Shown one piece after another: positions 44,853 through 56,599 of a stretch of DNA of 64,000 bases. A program made the translations under genes and the position numbers. The first letter of the stretch is position 1. Each line of letters opens with the position of its first letter. The notes under the pieces were generated by a model, which was not told where the DNA came from, searched no databases, and was given only the letters and a program-made list of their open reading frames with translations. This DNA is from Oncomelania hupensis. Taxonomy: Eukaryota > Mollusca > Gastropoda > Littorinimorpha > Pomatiopsidae. Where the stretch lies: the NCBI GenBank assembly GCA_036898135.1, contig CM072512.1:36821272-36885271 (forward strand), written 5' to 3'.

Positions 44853-44912
44853 CTTATATCAAATTTTCTTTTAAAACCTTGGTGTTTTTTATGATTTCTA
44901 TTATTCTATATT

Positions 44913-44962
<50 letters not shown>

Positions 44963-45022
44963 CTAGTACTAGTACTAGTAGTAGTAGTAGTACTAGTAGT
45001 AGTAGTAGTAGTAGTAGTAGTA
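44790..45022. repeat. (ATT)n and (AGT)n/(ACT)n microsatellites
   Basis: (ATT)n at 44790-44851. (AGT)n from 44912 to 45022 with inverted ACT/AGT switches around 44962-44992. Confidence 0.95.
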
Positions 45023-45130
45023 CCAAGGATCGGGATGGGGTGGTACGTGTAGGTAAAAGGGTCCTACAGCTAGGTTAAAAGGGGCATGGGTAGGCATAAC
45101 GGGGATACGGGTATATATAAGGCGGTATGG

Positions 45131-45440
45131 TGATGGTCGATTCCTATCATCCATACCTGCGAGACGATCAACGGGGAAGTATCAAGGAGGGTACAGGTAG
45201 GTTACAAGGGGGGTACGGAAGGTATCAAGGGGGTATGGGGAGGTATCAAGTGGGTTCGGGGAGGTATCAAGGTGGTATAGTGAGGCATCATGGGGGGGAC
45301 GGGGAGATATAAGGGGGTGGTATGGTGAGGTATCAAGGGGGATATGGGGAGGTATCATCGTCCAAATGAAACTCGCAGACAACAGTTGTCTCTCTGTCTA
45401 CATTTTAAACAGCAACCTGTGTACCCTGGCAAGTCAAGTG
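45131..45440. repeat. 300-bp dispersed repeat E, copy 2
   Basis: Same boundaries and minisatellite core as 37538-37850, with a few substitutions and one length change in the GGGG-rich part (about 45310). Homology ends at CCTGTGTACCCTGGC in both copies. Confidence 0.85.
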
Positions 45441-45978
45441 ACTGTTTGCCGTTGGTCTTCGTAAAACTCGATGATGCATGCAATTCAGCCTTTAGGTCAA
45501 CGGTTGGTAAGTGCATAATGACATTAATTACATTAAAAAGCCCTATTGTCGTACATCTCTCTAGAGACTTCAAACTCTTTCAAACAGAGTCACGATCCCC
45601 GCAGCGTCAGGCCATAAGCACGCTATTTGCCTACTAAATTATGAAGGTGGTTTAGGCTTTCACAGTGAAGTGGTGAACACTGAATCATTACAACGTTGTC
45701 AGTCCACTTTTGACTACCTGTTGAAGTCCTTCTGTTTGCAATGAAAGAGCCTGATTACCTTTAAACTAGTGAAACTTCGTATAACAAAGTAGATCGAGAT
45801 GACATCTTGGCACACCACACATACAAACCTGAGCTTAAATGTTCTAATCAAATAACACAGGAATATTGTATATACTTTCCTTCAAATCAATGTTTGATTT
45901 CATTTGGCCATTTCAGGGTACGGTGTAGACTTACAGGGTGCAATTTTCATTCATTAACTCAAGAGAGGCTCAATAGAC

Positions 45979-46478
45979 NNNNNNNNNNNNNNNNNNNNNN
46001 NNNNNNNNNNNNNNNNNNNNNNNNNNNNNNNNNNNNNNNNNNNNNNNNNNNNNNNNNNNNNNNNNNNNNNNNNNNNNNNNNNNNNNNNNNNNNNNNNNNN
46101 NNNNNNNNNNNNNNNNNNNNNNNNNNNNNNNNNNNNNNNNNNNNNNNNNNNNNNNNNNNNNNNNNNNNNNNNNNNNNNNNNNNNNNNNNNNNNNNNNNNN
46201 NNNNNNNNNNNNNNNNNNNNNNNNNNNNNNNNNNNNNNNNNNNNNNNNNNNNNNNNNNNNNNNNNNNNNNNNNNNNNNNNNNNNNNNNNNNNNNNNNNNN
46301 NNNNNNNNNNNNNNNNNNNNNNNNNNNNNNNNNNNNNNNNNNNNNNNNNNNNNNNNNNNNNNNNNNNNNNNNNNNNNNNNNNNNNNNNNNNNNNNNNNNN
46401 NNNNNNNNNNNNNNNNNNNNNNNNNNNNNNNNNNNNNNNNNNNNNNNNNNNNNNNNNNNNNNNNNNNNNNNNNNNNNN
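45979..46478. other. Assembly gap of 500 N
   Basis: Exactly 500 N, a conventional scaffold-gap length, so the true distance is unknown. Confidence 1.
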
Positions 46479-47308
46479 TAAGAAGAGATGGCATTGTCCT
46501 AATGGAAATTCAGAATTAAGTCTTGCGTTGTTCAAGTCACGGTCGATCATTTCCTTGGGGATTAAATAGAACAATCTCATTGCTTGGTGTTTTGTAATTA
46601 AAATGAGTTCCAGTATAAATACGTAAATCGATTTCAGTCTGTTCTCCATTGCGCGGGTAAACTAAATCTCTGTCTATTCTAAAATTTCTTTGCTGCTCTG
46701 CTATTCTTTGAGCGCACCTTTGCAGGTTCTGCAATGAAGTTGTTGTTTTTTTTGTTTTGTTTTTTAAAATTATTAACTAGAGGACGAGATAGAAAAAAAG
46801 GACATAAAACACAGCAGACTTTTAAAAAAAGTTCTTAATACATGTATTTCGCTAACATTTTCTCTATTATTGTGATAAGATAATCAATCGCAAGACATAA
46901 AATAGCTGTTGCTGATAGAGCGTACGTTCCCAGAATCTGGAATGGTTGTATCGAGTAGGTACTTTCTTGACTCAGATTCTAAGCAAGGTAAACAACAATT
47001 ATAGAACCCAGCTAAACAAATTAAACAAACGAAAAAAAAACCACTGTAGAATAGAATCTGTGTAAGGAAATTACCTACTCAAAATAGTGGTTATTTTGTT
47101 GTTGTTGTTTTTTTCTTATCCAGTGGTACAACTGTTAACGAATGTTCCGATTTGCCGACATGCAAATTCTCATTGATTCTTGGTCTGGTATTATCTTGTA
47201 GCGTGCAGAAGATAAAACAGACCCCCAGGCAAACGCGGACCACTCCAGAAACTCTTGGAACGGAGAGACTAAAAGATACCTTTGTCATTTTGGTGCCTAG
47301 CTCCCGAG

Positions 47309-47650
47309 GTATTCTGTTTGTCTTAACGAGGACCGACTTGCATGGTTGTCCCACTCTAAAATGAACAAAACCCCTTGGAGTAGAAAAGGAATACACGCAT
47401 GATAGCAAAGTTGTTATTGTTGCTGAAAGACGCAGGAATTTTGTCCCGTACTAGTAATAATTCGTAACATTGTTGCATTGTATTCTGTTTGCCTTAACAA
47501 GGACCGACTTGCTTTACTGCCCCAACTCTAAAAGAACAAAACAATTTGAGTTGGGAAAGGAACACATGTATGATCCGATAGCAAAGTTGTTACTGCTGTT
47601 GAAATGCACAGATATTCCGTAGTAGTAATAAGTTATAACATTGTTGCAAA
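47309..47650. repeat. Tandem duplication, about 171-bp period
   Basis: GTATTCTGTTTG starts both units (47309 and 47480). Shared blocks are CTTAAC.AGGACCGACTTGC, ATAGCAAAGTTGTTA.TG, CGTA.TAGTAATAA and ATAACATTGTTGCA. Two diverged copies, non-coding. Confidence 0.8.
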
Positions 47651-47659
47651 AGACGGACT

Positions 47660-48720
47660 ATTTTTCTCTGTAGCAATTCAAATTGTAACATTGTCGGGAA
47701 CCGATGTTCAAATGTTCAAACTGAAATATATAACACAGCTATGTTTAGAAGAACAACATAGTGAAAGGAGTACAACTGGTGTTTAAATGCATCCAATCGA
47801 TGTCAACGTGTAATAAGGTTTCCTGACAGAGTAACTGAAGTGTACAGTAAAAGTTTTTGTGTTACTTTTTTTTTTCATAGAAAATAGAACTTGGGCAAGT
47901 ACAACTCCGTTTAACATAAATCCCCAGTAGCCCTATTTTGACAGGCGGTGGACAAGGTGAGGGGGTTTGGGGTGGGCGTGAGTAGGTGAGTTGGAGCCGG
48001 AGGGGAGGGACTTAGTAGTAAGATGATAATAAACAAGTGGCACAATAATATAATTAAAAAAAAGAGTGGACTGCATATAATAATCCAGGGAAAGGCAACA
48101 GTTAGCTTGCGTTGAGAATTCCAAACTTCGTGTGTTGTTGCTTGTCTTATTTACTCATTGTAAGAGTCTCCTTTCCAAAATCACCAGTTGTTTCCCATGT
48201 ACATCGTACGGTTTACCTTACCCACAAAGTATTGACAACCAGGTTAAACTGAAGAAATCGGACAAAATAGGTAAGGTAGGACACTGTTATTTGTATTTCT
48301 GCTCGAAAGCTCTACGGAATAAAATCAAATGTCTGTATTTGTTCTGGAGTATTGAAGCATTAAAAGAATAACAGACACAAACATTCGACTGTGAGTAATA
48401 ATCCACCGCTTGATAATCAAGTCTCTATTTTTTTCTCCTTCCTCTCCTTCCTAGCCTCTAAGATCGCTCAAAATAACATATGTAGGTCCATTAACTGGTA
48501 ATAATTGAGCTTTTGGTCTTGGAGTATTCAAGCGTAACAATAATAAAGGACACCAGCTTGAATCTAGATAATACAATTAGCCTCAAAGAACGAAGGCAAT
48601 TAACATATTACACACTGAGACCTAGAGGGGTTTTTTTGGTTGTTTTCTTTAGTACTAAAGCTTTAAACACAATGAAAGACACATAGAACACTTTGTATTA
48701 GGATTTATGGTGTATAGAAG
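47660..48720. other. Unclassified sequence
   Basis: No gene, RNA or repeat boundary recognised. AT-rich. Confidence 0.4.
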
Positions 48721-48724
48721 TAGA

Positions 48725-48955
48725 TGGTGTGTGATGGCCACGTCACCAGAGCATCAGGCCTTGCAAAGACCATTCTGCAAAGCACGATGCAATGAGGCAG
48801 AAGAAGAGGGAGGCAGAAAAAGAGGTAGGAGGACAACATTCGAGAGTGGACTGGCTTGACATTGAGGGAAGCCATGAGGGTTGCTGAGGACAAAGAAAGA
48901 TGGAGTACGCTGGTTAAATGATCATCTGTGGTGCCCCAACTGTTATATTTTGTTA
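48725..48955 (+). pseudogene. LINE ORF2 carboxyl terminus, truncated copy
   Basis: Same family as 1405-1610. GGCCACGTCACC, ACCATTCTGCAAAGCACGATG, GAGGCAGAAGAAGAGGGAGG, GAGAGTGGACTGGCTTGACATT and GGAGTACGCTGGTTAAA encode pieces of GHVT...KTIL...RRRGR...REWTGLTL...WSTLVK in shifting frames. There is no (TATCC) tail in this copy. Confidence 0.65.
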
Positions 48956-50114
48956 TCGCATTTAATTTTAAAGGGCCCCAGTTCGAAGGTTTTGTTTACT
49001 TTTGACCAAAACGGGTTCGCCCTCAAATTCGCATTGTTATTACATGGAACAATGATAAACGCGGGCTTTCGTTGTTCAAGCTAACAACTAAAGTTTGAAT
49101 TTTCCATTTCTGTTTTGGCAGGGAGTGATTTCCCCTGTTTAACGGTACACCAATACCATAGACGTGTGACCTTTGACTCTATTTCTGAATAAACCACGCG
49201 GCTTCAAGAGTGCGTGGTCTGAGGGTATGGTAAGGTATATTATATCAACCTAACACGAAGAACCTTAGCGTGTCACTGTTTATTTTTTAAAATAGTTTTT
49301 TTTAATGGATTCTGCCTCTTACCGGCTTTGGTAGATGATATTTAGCTGAAGAAGGGCGTCTAGAGGTTGCTGTTAATAAATTCACTAAAGCTACGGCATT
49401 TGTTAATTTTTTTTAAAATGATAAAAATACTTTCAAACGAGTTATTTTTTGTTGCAACCTTTTTTTTAATGGGGTAAAAATCACTGTGAATGTTAAATGG
49501 ATCTGTCGAAGAGGTGTGGCCGAAGTGGACCCCTTTAACAGAAAAAGTAGTTTGTTCACCACTGTGTGAAAGCAAAATAAAGAGGTTAAAATCATTGAGG
49601 CGTTCAACAAACTATCAAATAGAGTCAATTGTGGCAAAGTTTGACGCCATTGGACCTTTGTACCACCTCAACGATTTTACAAATTTTACTGCCAAGGCTC
49701 CAGCAGTCGCCCTCCATTCTTAAGATAGGCAAAATAAAGTTTTCTGTGTGTGTTGATCGATAACATTTATATACTACTATTTGCTGGTATTGCTATTTCT
49801 GTGTGTTTGTTTTTCCTCTCTGCACGAAGCTCAAACTCCCTAGCATAATCTCACTTCTCGGACCATATGTGCCACCTATAGAGTTGTTTATATAATGTAC
49901 AAATATCTGAAGTCTTTTGTGTCTTATTGCTTTTTGTGCCTTTGTCTTGATGAAGTGTACGCCGCACACACATTTCCTTGTGTTTTCATGGTTACACTTG
50001 CCTAATTAAAGAATCTAACGTCATTTTACATGTACATTATTGTATTTATCTCATTTTATTTTATGTTGTTTTATTTTATTGTTATATTTTATTTTGTTTT
50101 GTTTTGTGATATTT

Positions 50115-50250
50115 ATATATTTATGTATTTGATTTGCCAAGGGGCGCCTCAAGCTCGGGCAGCTTGAGTTAGATCCTGTATCGGCCAGCGCCTTGAGCAA
50201 TTCTTAACCTGATAAAAGCGCTATATAAGAATGATTTTTAAAAAAATATA
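50115..50250 (+). repeat. Dispersed repeat F, 3' end
   Basis: GCTTGAGTTAGATCCTGTATCGGCCAGCGCCTTGAGCA and AAAAGCGCTATATAAGAATG reproduce the minus strand of 61800-61870. This is the 3' terminus of the family and is followed by an A-rich run. Confidence 0.65.
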
Positions 50251-50769
50251 GTCGTCCACCAAAAAAAGGTATAAAGGAGCAACAACAATCCTCATGTAAA
50301 CGGTGTTATATTTGTTACGTTGAAACGCGCACGATAGTACGTGTGAGACGCGCACGATAGATCCGGTCGTTTTGTTTTGCAAAGCATGCAATAACAGATT
50401 TGTTTTGATTTTGCATTGTTGTTAGAAGAAGCTTGGTATAATGCTGATAATTTTCGTTGGTCGATATTATTGGAGAATTCTCTAGGGTTGCTTGTTTACT
50501 ATCGATCAAAGCATCTAGATAGATCCACTAGAAGCTGAGAGATTCTTTTAGGATAAAGAAAGTTGTATAACGTAAGACAGTGATGACGAAGTTTATTGTG
50601 ATTGGTTTTAATTGCGTCACGCTCGAACATTCGAACGTCCTCTTGAGTATAGAGAGACTATATAAGTACCGCACTGTTTCAGTTGTATACGTTGTCAAGA
50701 TTAGATCCGTTGGATCTCATTTTTGATATGATGATGATGGTCATTGTTGTCAGGGTGGCGACGTGGTGA

Positions 50770-50865
50770 TCGTCCTTAACGCTCATGCAATAGGACGTTA
50801 AGCATCGTTTTCCGTTCCGTTGTATACGCTCTAGGTGTCCGGGGCCGTTAATTTACCCAATCATA
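50770..50865 (+). mobile_element. Two adjacent 3' hairpin tails (degenerate)
   Basis: CGTCCTTAACGCTCATGCAA then TAGGACGTTAAGC (50772-50804) has a CGTCCT/AGGACG stem followed by GTTAA. Immediately after, GTATACGCTCTAGGTGTCCG then GGGCCGTTAATTTACCC (50823-50860) is the usual tail with a decayed 5' stem. No SINE head was found upstream, so the source element is unknown. Confidence 0.5.
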
Positions 50866-51584
50866 GTTGAGAAGAGAAAAAGTTAAAAGCGATTGAGCGA
50901 TTGTATGCAGTTGTTGATGTACGCTGAATAAAGTTGGAAAACTTCATACGACTCCTGGCTTTTTGCTGAGTGAACAGGTTGCGTGGATAAACGAATCCGA
51001 GTTACACTTATCAGGTCTGGATTCAAGCATTGGGGCTGAATCAACTACAGATAAAAACCAACAACGAGTGTAACAATATTACAGTGTAAATATCTTTAAA
51101 ATAATCCAAATTAATGAAACACTGTTTTATAACGCCACCTATCATGCTGTTTACTTAAGAAGAATAAAGAGAAAGAAAAATAAAGAGAAGAAAGAGTAGA
51201 AGAAGAACTTTTTTTTAAAAAGCGCAATAACCAACACTCAAGAGCCAAAATGGCGATGGGGAAGGTTGAGGAGTTGAGTATAAAAAAGAGGCGGAGGAAA
51301 GGGTTCATGGTGATTATAACAGACTTCCCTTCTTTTCCCGTTCACACGCTCAACAAATAATAATATTTTTTTTAAAACAACAACAAAAGAACATAATGCT
51401 CAACTGATCTTTTAGTAGGATAACACTAACCTAACTTGCAAACATGCGACTGTACAACATGAATCGTAAATCTGAATAACACGCGGATGGATGGGAGGGG
51501 AGAGCAGGACGAAAAATACTACGAGACTACACCTCTGTAGGCTTTGCAGCATGCATTCTAGTCGCGATATACTGTGGAAGGCTA

Positions 51585-52294
51585 TGGCGGCTTACTAGCG
51601 CCAAAACCTGATAATTACAATTATCATGTGATAATTACAAATATCATGGGATAATTACAATTATCAAGAGATAATTACAATTATCATTGAAAAATTACAA
51701 ATATGTTCGTGTGATCATGTTTAATTTTCAGTTTTGGCTCTATCAATCCGCCTGGAATTGCGCCAAAACCGAAAATTGTAATTATCACATAATAATTACA
51801 ATTTTCACTTGATAATTATAAATTTCTCGTGATCATGCTTAATTCTGGTAAGGCGGCTTACTAGAGTCAATACCTGCAAAACTTACATGTATCAGTGATA
51901 ATTGTAATTAACACGTGTTCTGTGATACCGGTAATTCACAGTGTTAATTACTAATTTTCAGTTTGGGCCACGCTTTTCTAGGGCCCAAACCCCAGGTGTG
52001 CTGGGAACAGTGTTGCTGCCGCGCATGCGCATCGCGCACGCTCATCTTGATATTTATAATTTTCAGTGATAATTGTAATTATCGCTTGATAATTGTAATT
52101 ATCTCTTGATAATTGTAATTATCTCATGATATTTGTAACTATCAGGTTTTGGCGCTAGAAAAGCGTTTCAAATACTGATAATTATTAATCAACACTGCGG
52201 ATTACCGATATCTCTGTAAATTACACAGAACACGTGATAATTTCAATTATCTCATGATAATGGTAACTCTCGTTTTGGCGCTAGTAGGCCGTCA
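51585..52294. mobile_element. Composite palindromic MITE cluster (GATAATTACAATTATC units)
   Basis: The terminal inverted repeats are GGCGGCTTACTAGCGCCAAAAC (left, about 51586-51607) and GTTTTGGCGCTAGTAGGCCGTC (right, 52272-52293). In between are many copies of the self-complementary GATAATTACAATTATC with point changes, and internal terminal-like blocks: GGCGGCTTACTAGAGTCAAT at about 51853, TTTTGGCTCTATCAATCCGCC at about 51734, GTTTTGGCGCTAGAAAAGCG at 52145. This looks like several related short MITEs nested or recombined. No transposase. Every unit can form cruciforms. Confidence 0.7.
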
Positions 52295-52516
52295 TACAAG
52301 GCACCCGAAGATGATCGGTCTTGGTATTATTACTATCTGTAGTCTTGTAAGGATTCCTCTCCTTACCCCCTAAAGGCGCCAGTCAATAACGTATAGTGGT
52401 CACGTTTGAAAGCTTTTTTCATATACCGACACCATTAGTGTAAAGAACGTAGCAGAAGACGGGTAAAAATCTAATAACGGGTATGCTAGTCGTAGTTGAA
52501 AAAAGTCCAAATTAAA

Positions 52517-52518
<2 letters not shown>

Positions 52519-52557
<39 letters not shown>

Positions 52558-52650
52558 CGATGATGATGTTAGTAGCAGTAGTAGTAGTAGTAGTAATAGC
52601 AGTAGCAGTAGTAGTAGTAGCAGTAGCAGTAGTTAGTAGTGGTCGTAGTA
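52519..52650. repeat. (ATG)n and (AGT)n microsatellites
   Basis: ATG run to 52565, then AGT/AGC run to about 52636. Met- and Val-rich frames are artefacts. Confidence 0.95.
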
Positions 52651-53068
52651 GTGTTTTACTTTTCCTTGCACGTGAAACGATAACATTCGCTGTGATTTCA
52701 TTTACGTGACCTGCATGCTAGAACTTGATATGTGTGCCAGGTAGAAAAGGATTAACAAATCATTACTTCGAAACACCTGATAAGTTATTTCCCATTATAT
52801 ACAGATATTCGTCACAGTGATAACATTCATTTGGATTTTCAATTTGCAAGATATGCATTTTCTTAATAAACGCACCACAGACCTCTCTAAACTGGACCTG
52901 CAGCTAGCTGCGTCTTGTTAACAAATAAACATCTAACACTGTGATGCGATAACATTCATTGGGATTTAATTTAGCATGCAATGTATCCTAGCAAAGCATT
53001 TGACAGATGCTGATTTCTACATTGTTTACTATAATACAAATTGACAGAAAGAGACATTGATCAAAATT

Positions 53069-53142
53069 CATGCCGGGAAAATACGTGGACTACTTATTAA
53101 ATAAATTTATTAAATAAGTACTCCACGTATTTTCCCGCCATG
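53069..53142. repeat. 74-bp near-perfect palindrome
   Basis: CATGCCGGGAAAATACGTGG is mirrored by CCACGTATTTTCCCGCCATG. 34 of 37 base pairs match with no loop, centred at 53105/53106 on AAATTT. The ends are CATG/CATG. Confidence 0.9.
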
Positions 53143-53174
53143 AGCTATATAAGAGCGATTAAATATCGTGTAAG

Positions 53175-53245
53175 TGGTGTTTCACCCGTCCCCTATACGC
53201 TTAATGTGTCCGGGGACGTAAATTTACTCATAATAATAATAATAG
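53175..53245 (+). mobile_element. 3' hairpin tail copy with (AAT)n tail
   Basis: GTGTTTCACCCGTCCCC, loop, GGGGACGTAAATTTACTC, then ATAATAATAATAATAG. Same subfamily as 19949-20029. No target duplication was recognised and no upstream SINE head, so it may be another tail-only insert or a very short truncation. Confidence 0.6.
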
Positions 53246-53334
53246 TGTATTAACATGCAAGTAAAAGTAAGTAAAAGTGTATTAACATTTGAAGTTGTAT
53301 TTTGATAAAATTTATTATATATAAATTTATTATA

Positions 53335-53415
53335 TACTGCTTTATTAGCTCAAGAGCTGCTCAAGGCGCTGGACGGTGGAGGATCTAGCTCAAGGTTCTC
53401 AAGGCGCCCACACAT
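53335..53415 (-). repeat. Dispersed repeat F, 3' fragment
   Basis: Plus-strand AGCTCAAGAGCTGCTCAAGGCGCTGGACGG matches 61825-61855. The rest is lost into a (CA)n tract at 53405-53440. Confidence 0.55.
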
Positions 53416-53524
53416 ACACTCACACACACACACAGGCGCGCGCGTGATACACCATTCGGAAAAGAAATTGGTCATAATTCAAACTGCCAACTGTAGATAT
53501 TTTATGCATTTAAAGAAAAAATAA

Positions 53525-53572
53525 CGCACACACACACACACACACGCACGCACACTCACACACAACACACAA
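53525..53572. repeat. (CA)n microsatellite
   Basis: CACACA with CGCACG and TCACAC interruptions. Confidence 0.9.
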
Positions 53573-53867
53573 GATAAGCAGTAGGTGACCATATTGATCA
53601 GGACAATCATGCTGGTGTACTGGACTGGCTGGAGACCAAAGATTGTTTCAATGTAAACCACAGAATTTGGACATCCCTGGGTAGAAGGGTTTAGTGATTT
53701 CTACAACATTGGTATTTGGGGGGACTTTATTCAGCTTGCATAGTAAACAAACGGATAGCAAATTAATTGATTATCCTTGTGTTTAATACTTTCTTGTTCA
53801 CGTTACTGGCCAGCAAAATCTAGCATGCGGAAGCTATTTATTACTTTATTTATTTTAAAGTTAATTC

Positions 53868-54290
53868 CTATCCTATCCTAACCTATCCTATCATATCCTA
53901 TCCCGTTGTAACTCGGAAGTCGTTGGGGAACCACAGATGATCGTTTAACCAGCGTACTCCATCTTTCTCTGACCTCGGCAACCCTCATGGCTTGGCTCAG
54001 TGTCAAGCCAGTCCATTCTCGAATGTTGTCCTCCCACCTCTTTTTCGGTCTCCCTCTTCTTCTACCTCCTTGCAGGATGGTCTTTGCAAGGCCTAATGAT
54101 CCGGTGACGTGATCGTACCATCGGAGTTTCCGTTTCTTCACCACTATGAGCAGGTCATCGTGTTGTCCAATGGTTTGTGTGATGGTCTGTCGGACTTCGT
54201 CGTTTGTGATGTGCTGGGCAAATGCCCAGAAGTCTTCGGTAGCACCTCATCTCCATGCTTTGTATTCTTCGTTGTAGGTCTGCTGTGATT
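53868..54290 (-). pseudogene. LINE ORF2 carboxyl terminus with (TATCC)n tail, best copy
   Basis: The minus frame (54144 to 53878) reads KKRKLRWYDHVTGSLGLAKT, then GGRRRGRPKKRWEDNIREWTG and RERWSTLVKRSSVVPQRLPS. This is the full C-terminal block of an RTE-like endonuclease/reverse-transcriptase protein. The last codons run into GGATA repeats (53870-53905). Upstream on minus (54145-54290) coding continues in other frames (TADLQ...EDFWAFAQ-like), so the copy is frameshifted. It stops at about 54290, where repeat G begins. RT and endonuclease are missing. Confidence 0.8.
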
Positions 54291-54291
54291 T

Positions 54292-54352
54292 GGCTCCGAC
54301 ACTACTACGACTACATCACAAAAGCTGACATGATGTTTGTTCTTAAAAAAAT
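54292..54352. repeat. Repeat G, copy 1
   Basis: TTTGGCTCCGACACTACTAC, then GACTACATCACAAAAGCTGACATGATGTTTGTTCT recurs at 54867-54927 with about six changes. Confidence 0.75.
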
Positions 54353-54539
54353 TAATAATAAAAAAGACAACGAGAAAAACAAACATTAATTCACATCTTT
54401 GATATTAGACAAATCGTTGTTTTTGTTGTTGTTTTCTGCTGAAGTTATGATTGAACCCACGTCGCCCAGCAATAGACCTTGTTGCAATCTTGTGCACTGT
54501 GTCGCGCGACGGACTACTATTTCTTCCAAACCGGCTACA

Positions 54540-54930
54540 GTAGTGGTGTAATCACTGAATCAAGGCTAGGCCTATGAGGATTCCAAAACAAAGTTGTTTG
54601 TTTGGCCACAAGCGCATTAAACAATAAGAATGGACTCTCGGCTGGATCCCCGATACCGGACGGGCAGCGCAGTAGTATGTATCATATATCATAATGGGGT
54701 TTGACAAAATAACTTCAGTTATTAATGACTCCACGTAGTCCCAAAAAAGCACACTTGCTGCTAAGGCTGTGCACTTTGTAGCACCATGGATAACTGTGCC
54801 ACCCCAACTGGCCGTTGCCAGTGTAATCAAGGCTAAGCTATGAGGGGGTTCCAGAAACTGCATTCTTTGGCTCAGACACTACTACGACTACATAACCAAA
54901 GCTGACTTGCTGTTTGTTCTAACAGGGAAT
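54540..54930. repeat. Repeat G, copy 2 with a further internal duplicate
   Basis: Besides 54867-54927 (see copy 1), GTGTAATCACTGAATCAAGGCT, AGGCCTATGAGGATTCC (54547-54590) recurs as GTGTAATCAAGGCTAAGCTATGAGGGGGTTCC (54820-54852). No frame. Class unknown. Confidence 0.6.
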
Positions 54931-55114
54931 AGAGTTTGACAAAGTTGACGCACAGCTAATATCACACACGTATTGTAATCTACCCTGATTGTTTTACCAG
55001 CTGGATAGTTTGCATAATTGGCACTGATCCTAATACGTAGTTTATTTCAGTAAGTAGACCTGACACATACAGGATTAGGAGGAAGAGCGACGAGTTTTAA
55101 AAGTCGCGAGTGGG

Positions 55115-55220
55115 TAGAGAAGAAGAAGAAGAAGAAGAAGAAGAAGAAGAAGAAGAAGAAGAAGAAGAAGAAGAAGAAGAAGAAGAAGAAGAAGAAGAAG
55201 AAAAGAAGAAGAAGAAGAAC

Positions 55221-55253
<33 letters not shown>

Positions 55254-55435
55254 GGAACTATAAGAACTAGAACAACAAGAAGAAGAACAAGAACAACGAG
55301 GCGAACAAGAACACGAAGAACAAGAAGAATAAGAACAAGAACAACAACAAGAGGAAGATGAACAAGAACAAGAAGAACAACAAGAACAAGAACTACAAGA
55401 TGAAGAACAAGAACAAGATCTTAAGAACAAGAAAA
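55115..55435. repeat. (GAA)n / (AAC)n long microsatellite
   Basis: (GAA)n at 55118-55218, pure for most of its length, then (AAC)n at 55219-55252, then degenerate GAACAA repeats to 55435. The Glu-, Thr-, Phe- and Cys-rich frames are artefacts. Confidence 0.97.
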
Positions 55436-55837
55436 AAGAAGTCCTAATTTGTAGTTAATTTCAGGGTTAGTTCAAGGTTACAAGAAAAAATATTTTTAAT
55501 TCATTATTAGTTTTTGAATAGCACAACGAAGGCGTGGGACCTGTAACAGTTATGTATCACATGCCACTATGCTCAGAAGAAGCCGTTTTAACACTCAAAT
55601 GTGAACCTTAAAATTGGAACATAATATCTTAAATTCTAAAACCTTGGAATACGCCATTCGAGTATTTACTTTACACTTAATTTACTGCAGTTCGTTAAGA
55701 CTACTATTGGCGGTGTTCGATTGTAGGGTAAGTATATAGCTCTGTCTGTCTGCCCGTCTCTGTCTGTCAGTCAGGCAGAGTGAGAGAGAGAGACAGACAG
55801 ACAGATAGACAGAGGGCGTCATGCCTCAAGGGACCCT

Positions 55838-55945
55838 ATCCTATCCTATCCTATCCCGTAACTCGGAGGTCGTAGGGGCACTACAGATGATCGTTTAACC
55901 AGCGTACTCCATCTTTCCCTGTCCTCAGCAACCCTGATCGAGTAA
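55838..55945 (-). pseudogene. LINE 3' end with (TATCC)n tail, short copy
   Basis: The (TATCC)n tail (55838-55855) is followed by the last about 85 bp of the REDNIREWTG-family ORF (plus TCGTTTAACCAGCGTACTCC), 5'-truncated at about 55945. Confidence 0.7.
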
Positions 55946-56237
55946 GTCCTAGTATCAACCTTTAATTCAAGTGGCACTTCCTAGTGCAACCTGGTAATCA
56001 AACTTAACCTTCTGAACTATGCAACCAGTAAAAAGGTACAGTTGTCCCCGTAACCTTTCGGTTGTTGGGGAATGGAAGCGTTTGGGACCTCCATTTTCTC
56101 TAGGCCAGCTTAATGAGGGTGGTGCCTATTTTCTCTCCTTCGCTGCTTTACCTCCCCCGGTTCTAAACAAATCGAGGTGTGCATGCACTCGAGACTGCTG
56201 GGTGAACTGGGACGTGTGTCGTGTGAGTGTTTCAGTC

Positions 56238-56286
<49 letters not shown>
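56238..56286. repeat. (GT)n microsatellite
   Basis: About 46 bp pure GT. Confidence 0.97.
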
Positions 56287-56287
<1 letters not shown>

Positions 56288-56599
56288 CGTTTGGTGGATG
56301 TCTTCCAAGCTTGGTCACTCAGTCCAAGTACTAACCCTTCCCGACGTTGCTAAACATGATGCATTGCTAGCGTGTGCTCAGACCCACTACTTTTATGGAT
56401 AATTATTGGACCCCAATGGCTGCTTGCATTACGCGTCATGACTGCTTGCATTATGCGGTATCCTACTGTATACGTGTTGGAGAGCGAAGGAGAGAAGTGG
56501 GATGAGGGTAGGGATTGGGGGATGGGGGAATTGGGGTTGGGGTTGGGGTAAGGGCAGTGGGAGAGGGCGTTTCCGAGGTATTAAACTGTAGAGTGTAAC

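Noticed and set aside
45807..46649. Long frames across 45.8-46.65 kb
   Set aside because: They are mostly N from the 500-base assembly gap.
55047..55430. 127-codon Cys/Ser/Phe-rich minus frame, cysteine-rich-peptide-like
   Set aside because: It is the translation of degenerate GAA/AAC/CTT repeats. The cysteine spacing simply follows the trinucleotides.
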